Part shown: in pieces, positions 1 through 9,486 of the stretch | Layout of the letters: each line of letters opens with the position of its first letter | How positions within the stretch are numbered: position 1 is the first letter of the stretch | Assembly: GCA_027563935.2 (NCBI GenBank) | Contig: CM050447.1 | Coordinates: 11,562,501 to 11,626,500 of the forward strand | Source of the DNA: Costus lasius | Lineage: Eukaryota > Streptophyta > Magnoliopsida > Zingiberales > Costaceae | Direction of reading: 5' to 3' | DNA: 64,000 bases | The notes under the pieces: generated by a model | What the model saw: the letters and a program-made list of their open reading frames with translations, nothing else | Told to the model about the DNA's origin: nothing | Database searches by the model: none | Translations under genes and position numbers: made by a program

Positions 1-708
1 TTGTATAAATAAGCAGGCAGGGGTCTGGCTATAATACATAACACAACTCTTCTCTCCTCTCTATGGTCGACGCCCTCCGCTTTCTGTTTGTCACCACCCT
101 CCTCTATAGCCATGAGCACCAAGGTTAGATTCTTACTTCTGAGGCTAGCAACAAGCATGAAGTAAGTAATCTTCAAGGGGTCATTGTTTGGATACGGATA
201 GAGGGTAAACACTTGAATGCTTGGAGCCATCAATGTCAAGCGCATTTCAAACATAAAATTGTTGCCATGTCCCTTAGCTCATCATGCATGGATCCTCTTG
301 GCATGAGGAAAAATTATTTCAAGCAATTTTCCACTGTATTTTTCTGTCTGCTTGTTATTTTCCCAAACACTACTCAACCAAAGCGACACCGACTTCATAT
401 AGTCGAGGCCAAGCTCCAAGGGGGAGCAAAGTCAGACACGATGGGGAGTAACTTCAGAGGCAAGGCAAGGCTAGTCGACAATGAAAGGGCAGCGTCAAAG
501 TTGAGGCAGGGTTGGGCAACAAGGGGAAGTGGCATCAAAGGTGAGCATCGGGGCTAGGTGGGGCAAGTGGGAGCCGCATTTGAAGTAGGGAACATCAGGT
601 TAGGTAATTAGTGAGTAGTAAAAAACTTAATAGGGTTGATTTCAAGTAAATGGGTAAAAAAATATCAGATAATTAATCAGGCTTTAGTATAAAAATTCTT
701 CGAGTTTG
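1..708. other. Unassigned leading sequence
   Basis: No gene or repeat family was recognised here. A TATAAATA box lies at about 4-11. An ATG at 63 opens a frame of about 21 codons that begins with a hydrophobic stretch and ends at TAG just after a GGTTAG sequence, so it could be a first exon or an LTR leader. A 114-codon plus-strand ORF at 213-557 matches no family I know and has no clear coding character. The stretch ends at the hAT target duplication. Confidence 0.3.
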
Positions 709-716
709 GGTAAGAG
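709..716. repeat. Left target-site duplication of the hAT element
   Basis: GGTAAGAG, identical to 4117-4124. It marks the exact insertion boundary. Confidence 0.95.
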
Positions 717-3700
717 TAGAGGTGGCCAACGGGCCGGGCCGGCCTGCGGCCCGCACAGCCCGGCACGACACGGGCCGGGCACGGCACGGCCCGTTGACCA
801 AGTCAACGGGCCGCGGGCGGCCCGTGGCCCGGCTCGGGTCGTGCTGGGCCGAGGGTTCGCGGCCCGTGGGCCGGGCGGGGCCAGGCACGGCACAGACCCG
901 TGCTCGGCACGGCCCGCGGGCCGGGTCAGGCACGGCACGCGGGCCGGCACGGGCACGGCACAGATCGTTTGGGCGGCAATGTTCAAAATTTTGAATTTAG
1001 CATGCGTTTTTACCCAAATAGCCCTATAACAGTTTGAAAAAATTTAAAAGTTAGGGATATAATTGTCCTTATGTTATAAAATTACCATTTTAGCCCCTTT
1101 TAATAATTAAAAATAGGAGATAAATATGTAAATTTATACCCAATTCATCCCTATAAATTGTCCCCCCAACCCTCTCATTTCTTCACACAAGTTTCCAATT
1201 AACTTTGAATTAATTTCTTATTCTCTCTTAATACTCTCTTAATCTCTTTTCTAAGTCTTGAGTTTCAATTAGCCATCAAGATTTCAAAGCTCCCTCGGTC
1301 TAGTCACGTGGAGAATATCAAGTAAGTAGTAAATTAATTTACTTTTAGTCTTTTATAATGTAATTGTACTTAAATTTAAATTATTCTAATATAAATTTTT
1401 TTTCATAATTATGTTTAAATTAAGGTTGTTGAAGGCTGAAATCTCAACTTCTTAGTTCTTACTAAGCGATCTTCAAACACGTGATAAGGTAATTTTTTAA
1501 TGTATAATTTATTATTAGTAAGTATTTAATCTTATTTTATAAATTTTTTTGGCTAACTTTTAATATTATATGTAGAATTAATGGCGGGATTTAACAATAC
1601 ATGGGATCTTTTGCCATGGGAGCATGAGGCATTGGAGTAGGAGCTAATGAGGACAACTAACCCCGTTATGCCACCCGATAAAGATCAAGATGCCAACCCT
1701 CCGCCTTACGACCCAAATCAACAACAGCAAGATCATGTTGAATTTGAGCCTACTAACACTATGCAGGGAAAGGAGGGATGCAGTGCAAACCCTCACGAGT
1801 CTACTGTGTCGGGCTCAAGAAAACGCACGAGCGACGTTTAGAAGAGCTTCGATGTGGTGATGATTAACCGCGAAGAAAGAGTCAGCAGCAAGAAGTGCAA
1901 AAAAGTCATGACTTGCAAATCATCGGGTGGAACTGGTCATTTGACTCGTCACATCAAAATCCATCAAACTCAAATCGATCGTGCACAGGCTACTCTCAAT
2001 CTTTCCTCTAGTTCTTTTGAAGTTTTTAATTATTCTACTGAAGTTCTTAGAAAAGAATTAGCTAAATTTATTGTTTGGGATGAACAATCATTTTCTTTAG
2101 CAGAAAATTATAAATTTATACATAAATCACTACAACCTAAATATAAAAAAGTAAGTAGACAAACCATGCGTAGGGATGCTATAAAATTTTTTTCAGAATA
2201 TAAAACTAATCTTTTACAAGCTTTAATTACATTAACTTCTTGTATTTCTTTAACATCTAATATTTGGACCAGTAATCATTCTGATCAGTCATACATGTGT
2301 ATTACGGCACATTGGATAGATAGTGAATTTTTTATACAAAAAAGAATTATTGCATTTAAAATTTTTGAATATCCTCATACGGCACATTGTTAAATCCAAT
2401 ATTTAATGGTGCTTTTTTTCATATACGATGTGCATGCCATATTCTAAACTTATGTGTTCAAGATGGAATAAGAGAAGTAGATGAACATGTAACTAAATTA
2501 AGAAATGCTGTTAGATTTGTTACTTCTTCTACTTCTAGAAATCAAGATTTTAGACAAATATGTAAATCTTATGGTTTGTCATATAAAAAATTTAAACTTG
2601 ATATTAAAACACGATGGAATTCTACTTATGATATGCTAACAACATGTTTTCCATTTAAGGATCCTCTTACATTATTTTATAATGAAAGAATGCCTGATGG
2701 AAATATTGAAGAAAATGATTGGGATAAAGCAAAGTTATTACATAATATTTTAGAAATTTTTTATAATGCTAGCACTCATTTATCTGGTGTTTATTATCCT
2801 ACATCATGTTTAATTTTAGAACATTTATTTTTAATTAGTGAAATTTTTTCTCAATATAGACATGATGAAAATGTTTTTCAAGTAATTTTTAAAATGAAAA
2901 CAAAATTTAAAAAATATTGGAAAAATATATCTCCTTTATATTGTTTAGCTTCAATTATGGATCTTAGATTAAAATTAGAAGGTGTTCATATTTTATTAGA
3001 TGAATATTATAAAAATATGGAACTTGAAGGAGTAGATGAGAAAAAAAATGAAGTTTCTACCTTATTAGATGAAATGTATAATGTTTATAATTTAAAATTT
3101 GGAAATACAATGAATCCAACATCCTCTCAAACTAATGTATCTACTAGTAGTAAAAATATTACAAGAAGAATACGCACAATTTTAAATAGAAAAGGAACAT
3201 CAACAAGTCGATCTAGTAATTTTAATGAATTAACATTTTTTTAGAAAATAATCATATATCTTTACTCACAGAAGAACAAATAAATAATTTTGAAATTTTA
3301 TTATGGTGGAGATCACAAGGAAAATCATATCCTGTGGTTTCTGCCATGGCACGTGATCTACTAACTCCTCCGATGCCTACTGTAGCATCGGAGTCTTGTT
3401 TTAGTGCAGGCGGCAGGGTGCTGGACGAGAAGCGAAGCCGAATGAACGAAGAAAGCGTAGAAATGTGTATTTGTCTTAAAGATTGGATAGATGCTGAAGA
3501 TCGTCTTCAAGATAAAGATGATCATTCAACTTCATCGGATGATGATGAACAAAGTCTTAGAAGTGCAAGCGGAAGCAACAATGGATAAACGTTGTAATAA
3601 ACAATTATAAAAAAAAGTTGTAAAAGAGTTGTAGAAAGAGTTGTAAAAAGAGAACTACGTAGACCTGATTCCTCCTTTGAGTGGGGTACGTAGGCAGCCT

Positions 3701-4116
3701 GTAATGGGTCTGGTCTAAAATATATAAAATTTTAATATTTTTTCAAAAATTTGTGCAATATTAATTCCCAATTTCTCAATTTTTTTTTATTTTTTCATAT
3801 TTTATATATTTTAATTAAGTAATAATTTACTTATTAAATTAATTTATTTTTTTAAATTTGGCACGCGAGCCACAATCGAGACAGGCCAAACACGGCCCGC
3901 GTGCTGGATCCGTGCCTGGCCTGGCCTGGCCTGCGTGCTGGATCCGTGCTCACTCTCCGGCGGAACCTTGCCTGTGCTGGCATGCCTAATCAGGCCGCAG
4001 GCCGTGCTGGGCCCAACAAATTTTCCACCGTATCGTGCCCGGCACGGCACGATTTGAAACGGAACCGGGCCGAGGCGGGCCCGGGCCGGCCCGGGCACAG
4101 CCCATGGCCACCTCTA
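717..4116 (+). mobile_element. hAT DNA transposon, full-length but defective
   Basis: The ends are TAGAGGTGGCCA at 717-728 and its exact reverse complement at 4105-4116. The element is flanked by a perfect 8-bp duplication GGTAAGAG (709-716 and 4117-4124), the target-site length of hAT elements. Both subterminal regions (about 730-965 and 3860-4105) are extremely rich in GGCCCG-type motifs in both orientations, typical of subterminal transposase-binding repeats in plant hAT elements. Between them lies an AT-rich leader (970-1580) and a plus-strand transposase (1581-3588). At 3400 bp it has autonomous size, but the transposase carries several inactivating lesions. GC-rich ORFs in the ends are composition artefacts. 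Confidence 0.95.
1581..3588 (+). pseudogene. hAT transposase pseudogene (BED finger, RNase H-like core, hAT dimerisation domain)
   Basis: The gene would encode the transposase that binds the element ends and cuts them with an RNase H-fold DDE centre. The likely original start is the ATG at 1581. In order one sees: an N-terminal segment broken by TAG at 1638-1640; a BED zinc-finger region (about 1825-1960) where the expected tryptophan codon is TAG at 1839-1841 and the first zinc-ligand cysteine reads as serine; the first part of the catalytic core (to 2393); a frame change near 2390 where the reading jumps from the FxxPHT segment straight to NGAFFHIRCACH, so the stretch carrying the second catalytic Asp is missing; the helical linker region (to 3244); a one-base loss in a T run at about 3236-3242; and the C-terminal dimerisation domain with the PTVASESCFSAGGRVLDEKR signature (about 3370-3435), ending at TAA 3586-3588. 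At least five lesions make it non-functional. Family assignment (plant Ac-like hAT) is secure. Confidence 0.9.
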
Positions 4117-4124
4117 GGTAAGAG
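4117..4124. repeat. Right target-site duplication of the hAT element
   Basis: GGTAAGAG, identical to 709-716. Confidence 0.95.
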
Positions 4125-4183
4125 TAGGGGAAAATAGCAAGCACCTAATCTGTCACGCCCTATAAGAGAACTAACCTACCAAG

Positions 4184-5406
4184 TGTTAGGGCCCGGTTCA
4201 GGCGGTTCGGCCCAACCCAAGCCCAGGCCCACAACAGGAGGTCCACCTGAATTAAGGGAGCCCGATTTGGTCAAAATCGGGTCAACACCCGATTGGCGGA
4301 ATCAAATCGGATGGCGGCGTCGTCTCCTTTCCACGCGCGGCTCGGACGCAGCAGCGCGGCGACCGATTCCGGTGGGAATCGAGGGCCACGTTTGCGGCGG
4401 ACGCGGACGCGGTCGAAAGCTTTGGCGTCGTCTCCTCCATCAGCCGGATCTGATGCGGAGGACTCGGGCGAGGACGCGGCGGCGTCCGGATCTGGCGGAA
4501 GACACAGAGTCGCAGTCATCCGAGGAAAACTCGGACGCGGCTGGAGGAAATGGCGGCGACGAGATCTTCGGCGGAAGACTCGGCCGCCGAAGCCAAAGAT
4601 AAGGGAAGCGGCGTGCCTCTACCCTATTTAACGATGGAGCGCGATGCGGCGAGGAGGAGGAGATTCCGGGAGAAGAGCTCCCGAGAGAAGATAGATCTGG
4701 GAGCGGGAGACTAGACCAGAGAGGATCGACGAGCGGTTGTGCCGTCGACGGCGAGTGAGCCGTCGACGTGAGGAGTGATGCGAGCGTGAAAGAGGAGGGT
4801 TTTTGTAACTTGAGTTTGTGCACAAATAAAGGTGAAATTTCCCTATGAGTCCATCGTCTTTTCCGGCAAGTTTATGGTGTCTCCGGTGAGCTCGTGAAGG
4901 CGGCGACGCTCGGCGGAAAGAAAAGACGCAGCGGCGTCGCATGGCGTAAGGAAGAAGACGAACGCGTGGGGCGTTCGTTTCGAGACGGCTACTGTAGCGA
5001 TTTTGACTAGGTCAAAATCGCAACGGCGAAATTCGATTTCGACGAACGAAATCGGGCGGCTGACGTCGTCCTGACGTCAGCAACAGAAAATCGGCGCGGC
5101 GGCGAAATCGTTCGAGGGCTGACGTCAGCGACGGATTGCTGACGTAAACAAGAACAGTAATTTTGACTTTCGGTCAAAATCAGAGGAGGTAATTAATTTA
5201 GGGTTCCGTTCTTTTCCGGATTTCTAAATTGGGGTTAGGGTTTTCTCCGTGCGAATTGTATTTTGGGGATAAAAATTATCCGGGGAGATTAGGGTTTCTA
5301 ATTTCGGGTCGGAAACCCTAGGGCGAGTTACGTTCTGGTATTCCGCCGGACGGCTCTAGGAAGCGGATAAGCGCTCATCCTAGACCGATCCGACCGGGGC
5401 GTGACA
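4184..5406 (+). repeat. 5' LTR
   Basis: Direct repeat of 6062-7284 at an offset of 1878. A CTATTTAA TATA-like box lies at about 4622-4629, so U3 is roughly the first 440 bp. Downstream, 5047-5145 holds several TGACG/TGACGTCA motifs. Six-frame ORFs in the GC-rich U3 are composition artefacts present identically in both LTRs. Confidence 0.95.
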
Positions 5407-5409
5407 ACA

Positions 5410-5421
5410 GGTATTAGAGCT
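5410..5421 (+). other. Primer-binding site, initiator tRNA-Met type
   Basis: GGTATTAGAGC four bases after the 5' LTR. It differs by one base from the usual GGTATCAGAGC complement of the initiator methionine tRNA 3' end. Confidence 0.75.
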
Positions 5422-5514
5422 TAAAATGATCCAGCAAGGTGAATCAGAAGGATCCGAGAGGCAACACCATCACTACGGGCGACAAGGAGTGTCGTTCTTC
5501 CAGGGTAGGGACCC

Positions 5515-5842
5515 TGATGGCAACACCAGGGTGTGTTGATGCCAATGTCTAAGGGCATTGATGCCGATGTCAGGGACGTCGATGCCGATGTCAGGGGACA
5601 TCGAGGGAGAACTCTATAAGAGCTCAGTGATTGCGAGATCACTTCCCGGAGCAGGGGCTCTGATGCCAATGCATAGCATTGATGCCAACACTAAGGCGTG
5701 TTGATGCCAACACCAGGGGGCGTTGATGCCAACACCAGGGCGTGTTGATGCCAATGCATAGCATTGATGCCAACACCAGGGGGCGTTGATGCCGGCGCCA
5801 GGAGCGTCGATGCCGGTGTCAGGGACATCGAGGTTCAGCTGA
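5515..5842 (+). repeat. Array of about twelve 22-bp imperfect palindromes
   Basis: Each unit starts with GATGCC and continues into a short self-complementary block with a CAGGG-like loop. Stems seen include CAACAC/GTGTTG, CAATG/CATTG and GATGTC/GACATC. Units 1-4 (about 5515-5604) and 5-12 (about 5661-5833) are separated by a unique 57-bp spacer. The 22-bp period is not a multiple of three and no frame is kept, so this is not a repeat-protein gene. Confidence 0.8.
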
Positions 5843-6047
5843 GTTCAGTAAACATGGTGAAGCAAGATTATTGTGGGCCCATGACCCACAGGTCTGAAAT
5901 TATCCTTGACAAGTTTGTTGATGCAGGTTGCTATAAGCATGGTGCAGCAAACATCCATCATCAGACTGGGGATAGAAGATGGAGGACTTTGAACATTGGA
6001 AGGCCAGTGTTCAACTTGCATGGAACATCGAGGGCGATGTTCAAATC
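5843..6047 (+). other. Non-coding internal spacer of the retrotransposon
   Basis: About 200 bp between the palindrome array and the purine tract. No gag-pol similarity was found in any frame. It contains several ATG and GATGTT motifs but no long frame of its own. Confidence 0.6.
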
Positions 6048-6061
6048 AGGTGAGGGAGAAT
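6048..6061 (+). other. Polypurine tract
   Basis: AGGTGAGGGAGAAT immediately before the 3' LTR, in the expected position for plus-strand priming. Confidence 0.75.
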
Positions 6062-7284
6062 TGTTAGGGCCCGGTTCAGGCGGTTCGGCCCAACCCAAGC
6101 CCAGGCCCACAATAGGAGGTCCACCTGAATTAAGGGAGCCCGATTTGGTCAAAATCGGGTCAACACCCGATTGGCGGAATCAAATCGGATGGCGGCGTCG
6201 TCTCCTTTCCACGCGCGGCTCGGACGCAGCAGCGCGGCGACCGATTCCGGTGGGAATCGAGGGCCACGTTTGCGGCGGACGCGGACGCGGTCGAAAGCTT
6301 TGGCGTCGTCTCCTCCATCAGCCGGATCTGATGCGGAGGACTCGGGCGAGGACGCGGCGGCGTCCGGATCTGGCGGAAGACACAGAGTCGCAGTCATCCG
6401 AGGAAAACTCGGACGCGGCTGGAGGAAATGGCGGCGACGAGATCTTCGGCGGAAGACTCGGCCGCCGAAGCCAAAGATAAGGGAAGCGGCGTGCCTCTAC
6501 CCTATTTAACGATGGAGCGCGATGCGGCGAGGAGGAGGAGATTCCGGGAGAAGAGCTCCCGAGAGAAGATAGATCTGGGAGCGGGAGACTAGACCAGAGA
6601 GGATCGACGAGCGGTTGTGCCGTCGACGGCGAGTGAGCCGTCGACGTGAGGAGTGATGCGAGCGTGAAAGAGGAGGGTTTTTGTAACTTGAGTTTGTGCA
6701 CAAATAAAGGTGAAATTTCCCTATGAGTCCATCGTCTTTTCCGGCAAGTTTATGGTGTCTCCGGTGAGCTCGTGAAGGCGGCGACGCTCGGCGGAAAGAA
6801 AAGACGCAGCGGCGTCGCATGGCGTAAGGAAGAAGATGAACACGTGGGGCGTTCGTTTCGAGACGGCTACTGTAGCGATTTTGACTAGGTCAAAATCGCA
6901 ACGGCGAAATTCGATTTCGACGAACGAAATCGGGCGGCTAACGTCGTCCTGACGTCAACAACAGAAAATCGGCGCGGCGGCGAAATCGTTCGAGGGCTGA
7001 CGTCAGCGACGGATTGCTGACGTAAACAAGAACAGTAATTTTGACTTTCGGTCAAAATCAGAGGAGGTAATTAATTTAGGGTTCCGTTCTTTTCCGGATT
7101 TCTAAATTGGGGTTAGGGTTTTCTCCGTGCGAATTGTATTTTGGGGATAAAAATTATCCGGGGAGATTAGGGTTTCTAATTTCGGGTCGGAAACCCTAGG
7201 GCGAGTTACGTTCTGGTAATCCGCCGGACGGCTCTAGGAAGCGGATAAGCGCTCATCCTAGACCGATCCGACCGGGGCGTGACA
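6062..7284 (+). repeat. 3' LTR
   Basis: Direct repeat of 4184-5406. Differences seen: ACAATAGG for ACAACAGG near the start, GATG and AACACG near 6838-6842, CTAACG and TCAACAA near 6938-6960, and GGTAATCC near 7217. Confidence 0.95.
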
Positions 7285-9101
7285 CCAAGGGTAGCAAAAT
7301 ACTCATGAAGCACAACAAAAGAAACCCATAGGACAGCATCTCTGCAAATTAATCAAAAATTCAAAACATCATAATAACAACTCAACCTGTATATCCACAA
7401 TTACTACTATAAAATAAAACCAATTGATACTATCAAAATATCAAATGTACATCATTGGTACCTATATAGAAAACCGAAATCAGTCGATCAAAAGCTAAAT
7501 CAAAATGAATCTGATCGATTAAAATACTAACACAAAAATCGGTACAATCCGATCCACCAAAATACCAACACTGTATCAACCACATGTATCAAAACAATCT
7601 ATCAGCACCAACACTTCTAACTATTGATCAAGTGCTAATATCAACTCCAAGGGTCAAGTCATCTCTAGATCTAGCTATCTGCATCAGGAGAACTTCTTTA
7701 CCTGAAAGTAAAAGAAAGGGAGTTAGCCTAAACGGCTAAATGGAATCAACAAATATGATACTCCATCAAATAACCGTGATAACTAAACTACTAAACATCA
7801 AATGTAACTGAACATAACAAGAAATAACAACCAAAATATGAAAACCACATGCGTCGTGCAATCAAAACCAATGACCATATAATGATCCATAACGAGCCCA
7901 CACTCTACAAAAGTGTTTCCACCGTTGCTCACACGATGGAACAGCTGCTTCAACTGATAGCTCGAAGGTGTTGCGTCTAACACCCAAGTAACCCTAAAAA
8001 ATCCCAAAGGACTCCATCTAGGAAACCTACCAACTAGCCTCATAGCCGTGAAACGACATCTGGTATACTCTCTAGTCCACTCGCCTATAATACACAATCT
8101 TGGCTAATATCAATCAGATAAGATCACAGTGTGGCACGACAGACCAAACAACTGCCCGATGGGCTAAATATCACAATTATTCAATACATGGATCCACGAC
8201 TCAATAGCCCATAATAACTCAATAATAATATAGCTACCATGCGACCCATGTAATATTATACACAAACATCCATATGCATAAATAAAAGACAACACATAAT
8301 GCAATGGATACGAAATCAAGATCAACCAGTAGAGCTACAAGATATCATACTATATATCAACAGCTTAATATAACACAACTAATATCATGATTGCAAAGGT
8401 CAGAAAAAGATTCCTACCTGTAACATAGTAGCTCCTAGTGCATCTAAAGCTCTCTGTCCGAGGACCTCCTTGACCGACCTCGGTCCAAGTAACACCTATA
8501 ACAACACAAAATATAAAATATATCACATGACTATCAAACAAGTGATAGTCTAGTCTAATTTTATAAAAATTTAATATAGTATACATGTATGCGTACGTAT
8601 ACCATATATACACCTTAATTTACATTATATACGTATACCATATATACGTACATATATATGTACACACTAAATAACTATACACCTTAATTTACACTAAACA
8701 TAATTAACCAAACACACAAGGGTTAGCAAGGGTCGACGACTACAAACAGCATCGAACAGCGGCAAACAATAATGCAACAACTTCCGACAAGGAAGAAGGC
8801 ATCGCCCTTGTTGCTAGAGGTAAGCCCACAGTAACCACATGCTAGCTCATTGTAAAAACACTGTTGAAAAAATCAATCCTCACTTGCCGAAGAAAGAAAG
8901 AGGGCTAGGAGTCGCCGGGCCTTGAATGGCGGCGAGCTCGACGTCAAACATAAGAGGCAGTGAAGAACTTTGGTTGGAAACGGTGAAATCGGGTGAAAAC
9001 AAAAGAGGCGGCAGCAAAATCGGCGAGAGGCGATGAAATTAGAGAAATTGGAAGAAGACGCCAATGAAGGAGAGAGAGACAAAAAAAGAATGAAATTTAA
9101 T

Positions 9102-9398
9102 TTTTGATTTCACCTTTTACAATTTAATCCACCCAGTTCCAAAATTAACAAAGTGGTACTTGGACCACGTGGACTAACATTATCCACTGCCATTCTCATA
9201 TGCAATAAAAAATATAAAAAGAAAATAAAGCATACAGCTTTGCAACTCTATATATCTATTCTAACCTCTTTTTTCGAACAAAATTGTGGTTTGACACCAG
9301 CAATGAATGAACTAGCTTGATAATAAATTATGAAGTGATTTCAACTAGAGAAAGCTATAATTTCCTTATTGGCCTGATAATAATATGAGAACTTACAT
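9102..9398 (-). other. RECQL5 downstream flank / 3' UTR region
   Basis: AT-rich sequence directly after the RECQL5 stop codon. It should contain the 3' UTR. No perfect AATAAA is present on the minus strand in the first 100 bases, so the polyadenylation site cannot be placed. The boundary with the older LTR is uncertain. Confidence 0.4.
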
Positions 9399-9486
9399 TC
9401 AGTGTTCATGTTTGCCCACAAAATTCATAAGCTCTGCTTTTGCAGCTTCCATAACAACAGCAAAATCTAGTTCAACATACCTCCCC
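9399..9486 (-). CDS. RECQL5: RECQL5 exon 20 (terminal)
   Basis: 88 bp including TGA at 9401-9399. Acceptor GACAG. Encodes [19 protein letters not shown] and the C-terminus. Confidence 0.9.

Larger units (their letters stand above)
4184..7284 (+). mobile_element. Young non-autonomous LTR retrotransposon
   Basis: Two direct 1223-bp LTRs (4184-5406 and 6062-7284) start TGTTAGGG and end GTGACA. They enclose only 655 bp. The 5-bp target duplication CCAAG is perfect (4179-4183 and 7285-7289). A primer-binding-like site follows the 5' LTR and a purine-rich tract precedes the 3' LTR, so the plus-strand orientation is clear. I count six substitutions between the LTRs, five of them transitions, about 0.5%, so insertion is recent. 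The internal region has no gag, protease, integrase or reverse transcriptase; it is dominated by an array of about 22-bp palindromic repeats. Copying must have depended on proteins from another element. The tail sequence of the purine tract and LTR suggests a Ty3/gypsy-type partner, but this is inference. Confidence 0.93.
4151..9100 (-). mobile_element. Older minus-strand LTR, split by the 4184-7284 element
   Basis: TGTCACGCCC at 4151 is the reverse complement of the GGGCGTGACA end seen in other LTRs of this window. The LTR is broken at 4183/7285 by the young retrotransposon and its CCAAG duplication. On the minus strand a TAGCC-loop-GGCTAAC block followed by a pyrimidine tract and TTTCAG lies at about 7702-7745, matching blocks in the LTRs at 32600-32640 and 52800-52840. 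A GC-rich leader-like segment with a 69-codon minus ORF (8873-9082) lies near the inferred start. The high-coordinate end is not fixed: no matching target duplication for TAATC (4146-4150) was found, so 9100 is approximate. Confidence 0.5.

Noticed and set aside
213..557. 114-codon plus-strand ORF as a secreted protein
   Set aside because: No homology recognised, atypical composition, and no promoter or splice context beyond a distant TATA box.
673..1029. Overlapping GC-rich ORFs on both strands
   Set aside because: They fall in the subterminal GGCCCG array of the hAT element; long frames arise from composition and have no protein resemblance.
3844..4137. ORFs at the right end of the hAT element
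   Set aside because: Same subterminal composition effect, crossing the terminal inverted repeat.
4183..4942. Arg/Ser-rich ORFs repeated at 6061-6820
   Set aside because: They are frames inside the two LTRs and overlap each other in several frames; no family match and no coding constraint visible.
5515..5842. CRISPR-like array
   Set aside because: Units are adjacent palindromes without unique spacers, in plant retrotransposon DNA.
5764..6480. 238-codon ORF starting in the palindrome array
   Set aside because: It runs from the non-coding array through the polypurine tract into the 3' LTR, so it is a chance frame.
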